This document shows, in pieces, positions 1-31,100 of a stretch of 64,000 bases of DNA (positions are counted from its first letter, which is position 1; each line of letters opens with the position of its first letter). Both the position numbers and the translations under genes were made by a program. The stretch is from the NCBI GenBank assembly GCA_051294375.1, contig CM119263.1:28619280-28683279 (forward strand), given 5' to 3'. This stretch comes from Paraspadella gotoi (lineage: Eukaryota > Chaetognatha). The notes beneath the pieces are model-generated. The model saw only the letters and a program-made list of their open reading frames with translations. It did not search any database and was not told where the DNA came from.

Positions 1-65
1 AAGTGAAGGAGACCGCGAGGAGCATGACGCCCACTCGCCGGTTCTGCCGCTGGCGGCGCTCGAAT
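1..65 (-). CDS. GPCR exon: start of TM6 (cut by window edge)
   Basis: Acceptor CCCCTTCCAG, then FERRQRQNRRV and the beginning of TM6 (GVMLLAVSFT). The basic stretch before TM6 is typical of G-protein-coupling third loops. The exon is open at the window edge. Confidence 0.8.
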   Translation of the reverse strand, partial: MRAPPAAEPASGRHAPRGLLH

Positions 66-743
66 CTGGAAGGGGAAAGAAGGACAAAAATCCTTTACAA
101 ATTTTACATTAATTTTATATACTAAACTTTGAATTTGTTTTAGCGTATTTCTCTCTTTCTCTCTTTCTCTCTTTCTCTCTTTCTCTCTATTTTTCTCTCT
201 TTCTCTTTCATTCAATTTTCTTACCCCGACCTTACCTCTGGCACTTTCGGTTCTCCTCCGACTTGAAGGCCCCCGTCGACTGACACATTTTGGAGATGAT
301 CAAGATGTTGAAGAGGAGATTGAGAGAGAGAGGGAGGATACCGTACATCAAAGACTTGGCCAAGTTTATCACCCACTTTCCCCTGCAGGAGGAAATAATG
401 CAGTTGGTTCCGCTGGAGTCGAGGGTCTTGTACATCAAGATGGGGATGTTGCAGAGCATCACTGTTTGGGGGAGGAGGGGGTTTAGAGTAGTGGAGAAGG
501 TGGAGGATCTGGAGGCCGTCCGGGAGAGTGACTGTTTTCAATTGGCTCGTTTCCAATTCCCACACAATCAACAATGACGACAACTACTTAACTGAAAACA
601 AAAAAAAAACGTATTCGCAACAACGACGACGACGACCAATTTTTTTTTGGTTAAGTATAACTATTAATAAGTGGGCGTCTGTGCGGGCGGGGCCACTGGC
701 ATTAGTCGAAGAAGAGTCATAATCCGTCTCAAGACGCAATCTT

Positions 744-789
<46 letters not shown>

Positions 790-1890
790 AGCCCAACAGC
801 TGCCACACAGGCGACTTTCGCCCTGGCGACGGTGCAGAAGTCTTTGCTCTTGAGAGGAAAGAAGACGATGAGGAATCTCTCGGCGGTGACGAGAGTCACG
901 ATCCAAACGGCGCCGTTGAAGAAAACGTCGATGACGAAAGGCCAGACTCGGCAGAGGACGGGGGAAGTGTCCCAGATGGTGACGTTGACGACGGCCTGTT
1001 TGGGTTTGAATTAAATTGGATCGATGAGAAAGAAAGTATTTGCGGGATTGATTGATTGATTAATTGATTTATTGATTTATTGGTTTATTGATTTATAGAT
1101 TTTTTAAAATAGAGGAAGGATTTTTTTAACAATTTTCTTTAATTTAGTTCATGCAATATATAATTGATGGGCTAATTTTTTAACTCATCAATATATTAAT
1201 ATGTTGATAAGGCGCTAAGTGGGCAGAAGATGACTATCCATAACTTCTATAACGCCCTCTAGCAGACATGGAACGGGTCCTGGGCTTGGAACCAGGCTTG
1301 AGGGTTTGCCACGCCCCCAAGGCGGCTTACGGCCGTCCTCACTCTTCCCGCAGGGTAGGTACCGGGTTGGGATTGAACCCGGTACCTAGTGGTCATGAGC
1401 TGATGGCTTTACTCAATGAGCCACCGGGTCACAACTGAAAGAGTCCTGCTTATAGGCGGGGTGAACCGAGGCAATGCCCGACTACAAATATTATATTAAT
1501 TCTTTATTCTTTTATTTAATAATTTATGCCTTAATTTGCGGAAATAGAAATACATAAATGTCGCTAAACTTTTCTTAAAAAACGATAGGATTGTTTTTTT
1601 CTAATTATAACCAAATATTTGATATTTATCTATTAGTTAAAACAAGACACAACATCAATAAGTTTACTCTCTTTCCTGCAAGAAACAATCGGTTGTGTTG
1701 GTGAGGATCGCTCCAGTGTCAAAGAGCGCCAAGCAACAGAGGATGAAGGCCGTTGATCTCTTGGAGGCAAATGGACAGAGAACCATGAAGGAGGCAGCGT
1801 TACCGATAGCACCGCAGTAGCAGATGACGACCAAGGGAAGAAGTTGGCGCGGGGAGGTGCAGGAGACGTCCGTCAACACCTCCAACGAGG

Positions 1891-1892
<2 letters not shown>
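1..1892 (-). CDS. Rhodopsin-family (peptide-type) GPCR, partial gene, four exons
   Basis: A seven-transmembrane receptor read on the minus strand with exons 1668-1892, 788-995, 236-461 and <1-65; TM7 and the C-terminus lie beyond base 1. Seen: TM1 with the family Gly-Asn (GAIGNAASFMVL), TM2 ending LALFDTG (the conserved Asp), the TM3 disulphide Cys (LCRVW), a TAERF variant of the DRY motif at the end of TM3, a Cys-containing loop before TM5 with its Pro (ILPLSLNLLFN), and a basic third loop into TM6 (NRRVGVMLLAVSFT). Junctions 788/461 (phase 1) and 236/65 (phase 2) match exactly. The first junction does not: exon 1 ends in phase 2 and exon 2 starts in phase 0. The TAERF motif and loop layout resemble invertebrate neuropeptide receptors; the ligand cannot be told. 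The exon with the start Met was not identified. Confidence 0.85.
236..461 (-). CDS. GPCR exon: extracellular loop 2, TM5, start of loop 3
   Basis: Pyrimidine-rich acceptor ending CCCAAACAG. Encodes a loop with two Cys and TM5 containing ILPLSLNLLFNILII, followed by a charged third loop (SEENRKCQR). Donor AGAG|GTAAGG, phase 2, joins the next exon to give a continuous basic segment. Confidence 0.85.
788..995 (-). CDS. GPCR exon: TM3 and intracellular loop 2
   Basis: Encodes LCRVWPFVIDVFFN and TAERFLIVFFPLK, i.e. the conserved TM3 Cys and the E-R-F form of the DRY motif. Acceptor at 996-997; the donor GG|GTGAGAG runs straight into a (GA)n microsatellite. Ends in phase 1, matching the next exon. 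Confidence 0.85.
1205..1480 (-). mobile_element. tRNA-derived SINE in GPCR intron
   Basis: The minus strand has a tRNA-like head with an A box (TGGCTCATTGAG, 1412-1423) and a B box (GGGTTCAATCC, 1370-1380) in the order and spacing of an RNA polymerase III promoter. The T-arm region is extended by complementary sequence, and an unrelated body continues to about 1205. Family not identified; the outer limits are estimates. Confidence 0.65.
1668..1892 (-). CDS. GPCR exon: TM1-TM2
   Basis: Encodes TM1 (GAIGNAASFMVL) and TM2 (ILCCLALFDTG). The acceptor is formed by the end of a (CT)n tract (minus-strand reading), so a microsatellite serves as the polypyrimidine tract. The exon begins in phase 2, so a further upstream exon with the start codon is expected. 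The only nearby donor (GAGA|GTAAAC) gives phase 2, in conflict with the next exon. Confidence 0.8.

Positions 1893-1894
<2 letters not shown>

Positions 1895-1973
<79 letters not shown>
1895..1973. repeat. (GA)n microsatellite abutting a GPCR exon
   Basis: About 40 uninterrupted GA units. Read on the minus strand this is the CT tract immediately before the acceptor AG of the TM1-TM2 exon. Confidence 0.95.
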
Positions 1974-1978
<5 letters not shown>

Positions 1979-4139
1979 GAGATAGTAACGACGTCTCAGC
2001 TCATATTATTACCACATACGCTCCTTTCATATAGAGCATAGCCTCCACATGAGCTCATTAAAACCATCGATTAACCATTGGAAGCGTCTCTAAACGCATA
2101 TATTGTTGAATTACTTTTTTTCCCCTTCGCGCACGAAGGCGGTTTCATTAAGCCTCGTTCTTCCACGTATTTGCAAGTCATTAGTGGAATCTTCACTCAC
2201 CAGTTTTCGTTAGAGTGGTTCATTAATTCGCGGCCTTCATCGTGGAACGGAGCAAGGAAAATCCCTTTGTTTCGCCTCCCGAGTTTTTTTTCAAATTTCT
2301 TCCTTTGTTTTTTTTTAAGGGGGAGGAGTTCCGTTTCTTTCCTCGCTTTGTTTTCTTCTCCTTTTCTTTTCTTTTTTCTTTTCTTCTCTATTTGCGCATC
2401 ATAAAGATCCCGTTCGTTTTATCGCGATAAAATTCTCCCCGGAGAAAAGCTTCGAGTGGAGAATGGCGACCAACTTTTTTTTTGTTTCTTTTTTCTTTTT
2501 TAAATTGTTTTTTAAATTTTTTTTCTTTTTGTTTATCCTCGTTTTTTTATTTTTTAATACCCAACGAACGTTTAGGGAAGAAAAATTAAAAACATTTTTA
2601 AACAAAATTTAAAAAACAATTAACGAATGTGAAACAACCTAAAATACAATATTATTAAAAAGCTAAGAATAGAAAAATTAAGCAAAGGGAAAAAAAGAAA
2701 ACTAAAAGGAAAAATAATGTTTTTTCCTCCACTTTATTTTNNNNNNNNNNTCTTTCTTTTTTTCCTTTCCTTTCCTCCCTAAATCTCCCGTAATGTTCAC
2801 CATAAAAGTTTAGCTTCGCTCGACGTACGAAGCTTCGTCGGAGTTGTGGGCATCGTCGTCGTCGTCGTCGTTGTTGTCGTTTGAAGCGGCGGTGGCGGCG
2901 GCGGCGGCGGTGACGGCGGTGGCGGCGGGTGGCGCCCTCGCGAGCGTCCTTCACAATTCTGCCCTCGGAATTTTTTTTTCTTTTTCGGCGACGAAGAAAA
3001 GAAAATGGTGTCGCTGAAAACTAATCCGATGCCACCTGGATTTTATGGATGGAACTAAGTGGAACGGCGAAGTGGAAGAACGAATCGGAGAAGAAGATGG
3101 GATGGGCGAAGGGTGAACGACGATGTGAAGTTACAAATTTAAAACAAAGGAAGATAAAGGATAATAGTCTAAGGAACAATAAATTAAATTTATAATTTAA
3201 CTTAGTTTTGATGTATTTGTAGAAGAATTAACAAATTTGTTTAGCAACAACGATACGATGGAATAGTAATAATAAATACATCAAAGTTTGCGCATTGTTA
3301 AGGTGAATGAACCTTCCTCTTAAGTATTCTAAGATTAAACTAGTGCAGTTCTATCGAGGAAAAGCGCAATTAAAAAAGAAAGAAATTATCAGAAAATTCC
3401 CAGCTGTTTTCGATGGGATCAATTTTTAAACTTTCAACAAAAGAAGAAAAAAAAAATCCGATCGAAAATTTTGTGAATGCTTTTCTTGAANNNNNNNNNN
3501 GGACCTCACTGTCTTATAGCGCTGAACGTCTATAATAATTTATTTCTAGCTTATGCTGCTTTAAAATAAATGAGCTAAAGTTTAGGTAATTTTTATAAAA
3601 TTATTATTAAAATTGTTATTAAAATTATTAATCTCAAGGATATTGTATTTGAGGATATTTTTAAAATGTTAAACCATCTGAACCAGATAACGAAATAAAA
3701 AAATAGAAAAAGAATGAAAATAAACAAATTACAAAGGATTGCTCAGCGTTGTAGCCTCAACAAAAAACACAGAGCTTGTCAAGTCAGCCGCGTAAACAAA
3801 AGAACTCGATTATCCAGATTTAAGAAGAGCCACTTGTTTGTCCTAGGAGCCAGTCGCCCGGTCGCCCGCTAGGTTTGAATCGATCGAGTACAAATGAACA
3901 AAAGTAACATGAAGGGGTGTGGTGGTTTTTATTGGACAATTTTGAGCGACATAGTATGAAGACGAAGTACATTTAAAGAAAAACAAAGTCATCCACTTTA
4001 TTAAGTTGCTATGGTGACTAAAAAAAAAGACATATCTTAATTTACAATGATTTAAACAATAATTTCAGCAGGATGAGAAAATGATTGTGACGCATCACGG
4101 TTGTGAGAGAAAAGAGAAAGAATTCAGGACTTTTTGGGT
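1974..4139. other. Intergenic stretch without recognised gene
   Basis: AT-rich DNA with a GCC/CGT-rich trinucleotide patch (about 2848-2945), poly-T runs and two 10-N assembly gaps (2741-2750 and 3491-3500). No ORF with protein-like composition was found; the arginine-rich ORF at 2655-2954 only translates the trinucleotide repeat. Confidence 0.6.
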
Positions 4140-4301
4140 TCATCCTACAAGTCTCACGAAATCTTGATCGAAATCTTCGTGATGAAATCGACGCGGAATT
4201 TCTTCGATGTCAAAGTCGTCGACGAGAGTTCGTGGAAGACTGATGAGGTCGTGATGCCTTCAGTCCGTCCTCGTAGCACGCCAACACCGTCGTCGAGGGG
4301 C
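4140..4301 (-). CDS. VCPKMT: VCPKMT-like terminal exon with frame disruption
   Basis: Starts in the expected phase (GPSTTVLACYED), but the family-like continuation RTEG...FHEL lies in a second frame and VDDFDIEEIPRRFHHEDF up to the TGA at 4140-4142 in a third. The net effect is one extra base or two missing ones. Given similar defects elsewhere in the window, sequencing indels are as likely as true inactivation. Confidence 0.75.
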
Positions 4302-7300
4302 CTGGAGAAAGGAGAAGGGCGTCAAAGCAGCTTGAAGTCGAGGCACCTTTGAGATCATTCACTGATGATTTAAGAGCTATCCAGTAAGCGTAGTAAAATT
4401 TCTAAATTTAACTTTAATTAAAAATTCTAAAAGTGAGGAATGAACAACATTATACTAATGAACATTTATGTAATAAAAAATTTATAATAAATTTACAATT
4501 TATGCAGTAGGCTATTTATACTAGTATTAAACCAATAAATGTTAAAATTTTAAAAACAGTTTTTTCTAAGATTTTTTTGAAGATTTGGATTCGTCATAAA
4601 AAGTTGGTAAAAAGAAATATAACTCTTTTTGAAAAATTCCTTCATTAGGTGGGTCAAAAATTAGAATAAGCTATATTTTAAGCTGAAAATTAACTTTTTA
4701 TATATTAAATATAGTTTTTTTAATTTTTAACCCACTTAATGAAAGAATTTTTAAAAATGATTTATATTTTCTTTTATCAACTTTTGACGAGGAATTCAAA
4801 TCTGCAATCAAAATTAAGAAAAGCCTATTTTGAAATTTTTAGATTTTATAAGGATAGTACTATATATAAATATAGCCTACTGCAAAAATTAAAAAACATA
4901 AAATTAATTTTTTTTACAAATTAATGTTCACTGATGGTATGTTGTTCATTATTGATTTTTATAATTTTCGTATGTAACTTTCACTACGCCTTACTATCCA
5001 GTATCCATTTGTCTGTGAGATCATTCACTCACCGGTTATATGCTTCATTGACTTCCTTCGCTCGACCGTGAAATCATTCACTGACCCAGTGAGATCATTC
5101 ACTGACGCGACGAGATGAATCACTGACCTGTGAGGTCCTTCATGGTTTGGACGAGGACTTCCAGACATCGATAGTAGACGCAGTTGGCGAGGATGAGGTA
5201 ATCGGGAGGCGGGAGACAATGACTCGCTGACTCACCCCAACACAGAGGCGCAGCCCTTACCTGAACAAGGTAAGGTTGAAACTTAAGAGTTTCTATGCCG
5301 GTTTTCTTTTATTTGTTACAATCTTTTCGATAGTCTTTCTTAGGTTTAATAACCTTAGCTAAGTAAACGTTTTATTATTTAGATTTCAGTATCAAATAAC
5401 TTTTGCAATTCTAATTAATTTCAAAGAGAGATCGTGAAATTCAGGTGCGACCAGAAAATTTCAATTTCCAAAATCATCCGTATTCTTTTCGTTCTATTTT
5501 TCGTTACCGAACCTGTCCCTTCAATTTCCCTTGGTTCATTTCGATGTTGTAGTCCAACAGGGGAACCAATTGTTCCAGATCCGTGAGAATCACTTCTGCG
5601 CCGTAATATCCTTGGAGAAAGGAAATGAGGGTAAGATAAAAAATGACTCTGGTTGTAGAATGTTGACCATTAAAAACTTTTTGTTAAAGTCACTAGATTA
5701 CTTGTATTGTTTAATTTTATTAAAAAGGTTTTTGTGTTTCAAAAGTTTAATTCATAATCTTACGTATTTAAATGTAAAACTTATGGGATAAGAGCAAAAT
5801 ATATTTCATTTATGAAAATGATGGCAATAAAACCAATTTTAAAATTTCGATCGATTTAATTAACAGAAAAATCCCATTCGGTTCATGCGTTTACATTTAT
5901 TACATTTGTAATTTTTTTTTTTTTTTTTTTTTTTTTTGGAACAATGCGATTCTCTTCTGGATTCTCATTCCCAATTAATGTTCATCGATTACGAAGGAAC
6001 ATAAACTCCCGATATCGAACTTACCCTCTCCGCCTTTTTTCCTTACCCGCCAACATCCCCACAACTCCAGTTCCGGCTCCCAACTCAATCATCCTTCTTC
6101 CCTTTAATTCTCCGTCTCTCAAATCTTTCTCCTTGAAATCGGACGTTTCCAAGTATTTGGCCAGAACGGCCGCCGCCTCGTACACCTGGAGGTCGTGGAG
6201 AGGAAGGGGGCGTGGCCACGTGGATTGGGGAATGCGGTGTCGGGAAGTGGGTATGGGAGGGTTTGGTTGGGTAGTGTATACTAAAGTGGAGTAAAGGGTC
6301 AGTTTTTTAATGTAAAAAAAATGTAAGTGTCGTAACCAAAGTTTTTCTTAATGATGAAACAAAATTTTAAAAAATATATACTTTTTACAGCTGAGAGGAC
6401 TCATACATTAAATATAGAACAATAAATTTTGTATTTTTTCTCTCTTTTCGTTGCGAGTTTGAATTTAAGCATTTGCTGATAAAGGCTCGAATTAAAGAGC
6501 CGAAACATGTACTGTTTTAATAATAATAACAATATGTAATTAAAAGAATAATAAACAATAAAAGATAAAAAAATGAATAGTGACGAAAGAGCAGAAAGAA
6601 GAAAATCAATCACAATGTAGACAGATTGATTTTCTATTCACTTTTCATTCGTCACTACATCATTTTGTCTTTCAATTGAACTCCTATTCTGGCCTCTTTC
6701 TTTCTGACAATGCGTTGAGTCTTAAAACAGATGTGACCCTTTTCCATCTCCCTCTCTCTCCGTCCTTGGCGAGACGAGAACGACTCTCTCTCCCTCTCGT
6801 TGTCTACGTCTCTCTGTCTCCATCTCGTTTTCTTGGTCCATAACGACTGAGTGTTTACAACCTCGGCTCAGAGAAAACTCGATTGGTAACGAGAAAGTCG
6901 GTCAATCGACTGTCACCGTTGCCATAACAACGACAACCACAAAAAAGATTACAAAAACAACAACAACAACAACAAAACAAAAAAAACCGAATTTGAGGAA
7001 CAAAGTCAAAGATGACAACAACAACAACGACGTCTTGGTTTCCAGTCGTGTAGTTTGCGAAATTATACATTTAATTTTCGATAAAACAAAATATCCTATT
7101 TTTTGGGGTGGAATAAAAATCTACTCACAACATTCGAAATAAAATTTAACCCGATTAAAATTCATTATTTTTTTTTTGCCATATATAATGTAACAAACAG
7201 AACTACAGCAACAACAACAACGACATCAAAAACAACGACGCGAAAAACTACCGCAACACGAAATTGACTTCTCGATGACGACGACGACGACGACGACGAC

Positions 7301-7703
7301 GACGCATCTGCTCCGAATGCTCAGGTGCGAGAAGAGAGGCAGTCTCGCTCTTGCTTACGAACCCGTGGAGATTTTTCCGAACCTCCTCATCCATCGTCGA
7401 TTTCTCTTCGCCTCCTTTCTCTTTCTCTCTCTTTCTCTCTCTCTCCTCCTTCTCTCCTTCTTTCCTTTCTTAAATTTTTAATAATCCTCAATCTCTTTCT
7501 TTCTTTCTTCTATTTCTTCTTTCTTTCTTTCTTTCTTTCTCTTTCTTTCTTCTTTTTCTTCTTTCTTTCTCTCTTTTCTTTCTTTCTTTTTCTTTCTTTC
7601 TTTCTTTCTTTATTTCTCTCTCTCTCTCTCTCTCATCTCTCTCCTCTCTCTCTCGTCTCTCTCTCTTATTCTTTTTTCTTTTTTTTTCTATCTCTTTCTT
7701 TCT

Positions 7704-7760
<57 letters not shown>

Positions 7761-7774
7761 TTTCTTTTTTTCTC

Positions 7775-7829
<55 letters not shown>

Positions 7830-8405
7830 ATTTTTCTATCTTTTCTCTCTCTCTCTACTCTCTCTTCTCTCTCTCTCTCTCCTCTCTCTCTTCTCTCTCT
7901 CTCCCTCTCTCTCCTCTTTTTTTCTTTTTTTTTTTCTTTTCTTTCTCTCTCTTTCTCTTCTTCTCTCTTTTCTCCTACTATAAAAAAAAGTGCAAGTACT
8001 TTTTATCTTTCTTCCGCGCTTTCTTTTTAATCCTAAATAGGTTTATTGTCGCCAGTCCAAAAGACTGTCAGCGGACATAATCAGAGAAATCAGCTTAACT
8101 CACCCCCGACTCATCCCCGCGCACCCACCATTCGCCCCTCAACCCTACCCAAGCCTTACCCATCCACCCAGCGTCGTCTGCCTCGTCTGATGAAAGACGA
8201 GTTCCCCTCCATCGGCTGCGTCAACGTAAAATTGCGAGAGGGCGTGGCTCGGAATCTTTCCGTAGTGACCCAGATCGATGACGCGGCCGATGACGCTCGA
8301 TTGGGCGCCGCCGCCGGAAGGAGCGCTCGTGTCGACAGAGCCGCTAAAGGCACTCGCGTTAGTGGCGCCGCTCGAGGCGTCAGCGTCCCTGGCGTCCAAC
8401 GTCAT
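4140..8405 (-). CDS. VCPKMT: METTL21D/VCPKMT-type protein-lysine methyltransferase, five exons
   Basis: A class I SAM-dependent methyltransferase of the METTL21 family; the vertebrate D member trimethylates a lysine of the AAA ATPase VCP. Exons: 8160-8405, 6047-6185, 5513-5610, 5128-5260, 4140-4301. Seen: an N-terminal segment ending GELVFHQT; VYEAAAVLAKYLE; SAM-binding motif I (IELGAGTGVVGML); the acidic post-motif YYGAEVILTDLEQL; a WGE motif; PPPDYLILANCVYY, the family's catalytic-region signature; then VLACYED and a C-terminal DDFDIEEIP. All four junctions agree in phase (0, 1, 0, 1). The length of about 260 residues fits the family. In the last exon the frame shifts between CYED and DDFDIEEIP, so as assembled the C-terminus is broken. 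The D-type assignment rests on the ANCVYY/CYED region. Confidence 0.88.
4387..4993. mobile_element. Foldback MITE copy 1 with 10-bp target duplication
   Basis: A 607-bp AT-rich element whose halves are inverted copies of each other. The ends carry inverted GCGTAGT-A/G-AAA. It is flanked by a perfect 10-bp direct repeat CTATCCAGTA (4377-4386 and 4994-5003). A target duplication of this length is typical of Mutator-like (MULE) transposons. No ORF for a transposase is present, so it is non-autonomous. Confidence 0.8.
5128..5260 (-). CDS. VCPKMT: VCPKMT-like exon 4: WGE and PPDY motifs
   Basis: Encodes RAAPLCWGE and PPPDYLILANCVYY, followed by the helix LEVLVQTMKDLT. Acceptor TTGTTCAG, donor ACAG|GTCAGT, phase 1. 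Confidence 0.9.
5513..5610 (-). CDS. VCPKMT: VCPKMT-like exon 3
   Basis: Encodes YYGAEVILTDLEQLVPLLDY, the second SAM-contact strand with its acidic Asp and the following helix. Starts phase 1 and ends phase 0 (GGACAG|GTTCGG). Confidence 0.9.
6047..6185 (-). CDS. VCPKMT: VCPKMT-like exon 2: SAM motif I
   Basis: Acceptor CGACCTCCAG, then VYEAAAVLAKYLE and the glycine-rich SAM-binding loop ELGAGTG. Donor GCGG|GTAAGG, phase 1. Confidence 0.9.
7276..7302. repeat. (ACG)n microsatellite
   Basis: Nine ACG units in the large intron of the methyltransferase gene. Confidence 0.9.
7405..7975. repeat. Long pyrimidine tract in methyltransferase intron
   Basis: About 570 bases of almost pure C/T on the plus strand: interleaved (CT)n, (CTTT)n, (TTC)n and poly-T. 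The 251-residue Ser/Leu/Phe ORF across it is an artefact of the tract. Confidence 0.9.
8160..8405 (-). CDS. VCPKMT: VCPKMT-like exon 1 (start codon)
   Basis: ATG at 8403-8405, 82 codons, donor GGATGG|GTAAGG, phase 0. The first half is Ser/Ala/Gly-rich and not conserved; the end (ELVFHQT...LGGW) matches the position just before VVWDAA in vertebrate proteins. Confidence 0.75.
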
Positions 8406-8651
8406 GGCGCGAAAATAGTTTGTCAGTTTGTTACTTTTTTAGTTTTGTTTTAATATCGTTATCACAATCTAATCGTGCTATTTCGTTTCATGAAATTAAT
8501 GCGTTTTCTTTGTTATAATTACAAATAACGCGAGTCTTATTATTTTTACTGTCGTATAACTGAACAAATACGTTATTTTTGCCGATTGATTTTGCATCTA
8601 ATTCGCTGCTGATTCAATGAACCGACCTCTTCATTTCCATCGCCATCGCTC

Positions 8652-9125
8652 ATTGGCTGATTCGCCGATCTTTGCTCTCATTGGTCGATCGAGTGCTTCT
8701 GCCCATGGGCGCTTCTTTCGATTCTCACTACTCAACCGCCCCCCCACACACACTCTTACTTCGCGAAGTTGTTTCGCGATCGCCCTCCGCGATGATTGGT
8801 CGCTTGATGCGCTGATTGTCTCGATCGGGTTGTTCTCTTGTCTGAGATTCGGGAACTTGATAAGTTCATAATTGAATAAATGAAATGATAAGTGACAAAT
8901 GATCAATTATAACACATTACACATTGTCAATGAGATTTAAAACTTCTAACCGATTCCTCTAAATTTAGTGTTTTCCAGAAAAANNNNNNNNNNATCAAGT
9001 TCACATCTACTTATTAACTTGCGTTAGAGATCTCCATAAAGGCAAGGATCCCTCGGCTCTAGCGTTGGATTAGTTGATTCGCCTCCTGATTGGTTCCGAT
9101 TCGTCGCGCCTGGCCTCGTGATTGG
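8652..9125 (-). promoter_or_regulatory. CCAAT-box cluster upstream of the methyltransferase
   Basis: Five ATTGG motifs (CCAAT on the minus strand) at 8652, 8680, 8795, 9089 and 9121, in a locally GC-richer block 250-720 bp upstream of the methyltransferase start codon. NF-Y-bound CCAAT repeats are common in TATA-less animal promoters. It may also serve the divergent SLC22 gene; inferred from motif content and position only. Confidence 0.4.
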
Positions 9126-9249
9126 TCACAGGTTCGAAACCCGTATTTCATGAAGGAACTCGGAGTCACGGATTTCGAGGCGGAAAAATCCGAAGAGAAA
9201 TTTCCAGTTAATGAGGATTAAGTTTGGAAAGAAAGAAGTTTGATCGATT

Positions 9250-9290
<41 letters not shown>

Positions 9291-10793
9291 CTTGATGAGA
9301 CGAAACTTACCCTGAGACACAATTCAGTTTTTTCGTAGAGTGAGTTTTCAACTTCTTGTTAATTCGTTTGAGCTCAATGAATTTTCAAACCTGTTTCACC
9401 TTGTACCTTTTACCTTGTTACAATCATTCCTAATAATTATCTTGCTTAATGTGATTATATTTAAAAAATTAGGTCATAAACCATAGATCGATAGATAAAT
9501 ATAATTTCCATTCACTTGGTTTTCCAGTAAATCTAATAACAATTTACGTCGCCCAGTTTACAAGGTGCGTCAGTTTAAGGGAATATGATTTGCGCGTATA
9601 TCCGCGTAATCGGACCGCTATTGATTTTTTTATTACTCATATTGTTTCGTTTATAAGGACAAAAAATAGGAGCTAAGACTCGAATCCGATTAATTCTTAG
9701 GGCACCGAAAACGGTTTAAAACATTTTTTTCGCTTATAAATGTGAATTAAAAAAATTATTGTTCAGAAAATTACCTAAAATTTAGTTATAAATAAATTTA
9801 GACCAATAACTATTAGCGCTTTCCATCAAAATTGATAATTTGGACTGTTTTAGAGTATAAATATTTTATAAATTCTGGTTCTTAACTTGACGACGTAAAA
9901 TGTCTGTATTAAACTTGTCAGCTTTTTAAAACGAGATATTTAAAACGACTTTGGAACAAAAGAAAAATTAACGTGTTATTTTTTTAGTATTATAATTAAA
10001 TTAAAAGCCTTATTAATGTATAGTCATTTCCCAACCCGCTGAAAATATTGAGATTTTTTGATGACCTAAAATGAAAAGTCCGATATATTTTGGACTCGAT
10101 GCAAACTGGATATTACTTCTTGTGAATGTTTTTCAATTCATCGTCGTAAAACTTCAAACTTCAATGTAGACTTTGCAGGCCAGGAACAAAATTTTGTTTC
10201 TTTAAAATTTTAAACGTTAATTTGTTCACGAATGAACAATTATAAATAGTGTACTTGACAACAATTGGTCTCCATTATAACGAGAGGCAGAAAATACTGG
10301 TTCAAAACTCTCAACGGGAAAAAATCTCTTTCAAGACTAACCCGTTTTTCTGACGTATCATTTCAACTTAGAGAATATTTTTTTGGTTGGTCACCTCAAA
10401 GTCTGTTATCTGCTCATGAATCTTAATAAGTTAAAACAATATTTATCAAAAAATTTTAAAAAAACCAAGATTTGTCATCATCGAAGCAGCAATAAAAATC
10501 TTTTCTCTGTATTTTTACATGTCCTTAACTTTCTTCAGATCCGGCTTAAAAAAGCATCTGTAGTTCTGTACCTTCCTCCGAACTGCGAACGATAAATATT
10601 AAAGCATATTGAATAAATACCCACCAAAACTGGGGGATAAAGAGTTGAAACGTCGGACGTCAAAAAAAAAACTTTTTCCTTCAGAGGCTTTTTTTTTCGT
10701 CGCAATTTAACGAAACTTAATCTTTTTAATGAAAATTTAAAATTGGAGCTTCCGTTGTTTAACTTTCAATCGTCAGCCATCTTTCGATCCGCG
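9126..10793. other. Intergenic stretch before the SLC22 gene
   Basis: Contains an (ACG)n run (about 9252-9290) and AT-rich unique-looking sequence. I see no gene, SINE or clear promoter element here beyond the CCAAT boxes to the left. Confidence 0.5.
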
Positions 10794-25777
<14,984 letters not shown>

Positions 25778-25901
25778 CGCGTGTTTCCGTTTTGTTTAAC
25801 AATGTATTTCATTAAAACGGGCGATTCTAAATGAAATTATCGCCCTTCATTGATTTAATCAGTTATTCTCGGTTAATTTTTTCTTTACGGAACTGTTTAT
25901 T

Positions 25902-26522
25902 AGAGTGGAGCACTCAAGAACAAAAAAATTATTTGAATGATATCGACAATGATATTTAGATGTAAGATAGTATGATTAACAAGTACAAAAAATATTTCGT
26001 TCATATTATCTCGGAACAGAATAGCAAAATATAATATATTTGTAGTAATATCCTTATAAATAGTAAATTTTAAAAATAATTTTTATAAAACTTTTAATAA
26101 AGATTCAGATTCTTCATAAAAGTTGAATCAAAAATATAAAACATGTTATCAAAAATTCTGTCATCTTCAATGTTTAAAATAAGAAAAAAGGTAAAAATTC
26201 CTGACTTTTTTATTCTCTGTAGTAGAAACTTATATATGTTAAACGTTTAGTCATTTTTTGTGATCTAAACATTAAAATATCATTATAACATATTTTATAA
26301 AAGTTTCTTAGTTTTTTACGCGAATCCAAATCAGTTCTTATAAAAAAAAAAAATTATTTTGAAATTTAACGATTTTTATAAGGATATTACTACATAAATA
26401 ATGAATTTTGCTATACTGTTATGCTAAAAAATTTTAAAGATTTAAAAAAAATTCATTAATTATATGTCCATAGGCAGCAAAAAATAATGCTTCATCACTC
26501 AATCTTTTCATCACTCCACCCT
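25902..26522. mobile_element. Foldback MITE copy 2 with perfect 10-bp target duplication
   Basis: A 621-bp element with ends AGAGTGGAG ... CTCCACCCT (inverted) and long internal inverted halves. Flanked by identical ACTGTTTATT at 25892-25901 and 26523-26532. No ORF. Confidence 0.85.

Positions 26523-31100
<4,578 letters not shown>

Noticed and set aside
2655-2954. Arg-rich minus-strand ORF
   Set aside because: Reads a GCC/GTC trinucleotide repeat; crosses a 10-N gap.
7325-8080. 251-residue plus-strand ORF
   Set aside because: Ser/Leu/Phe only, generated by a 570-bp pyrimidine tract; no splice signals or family match.
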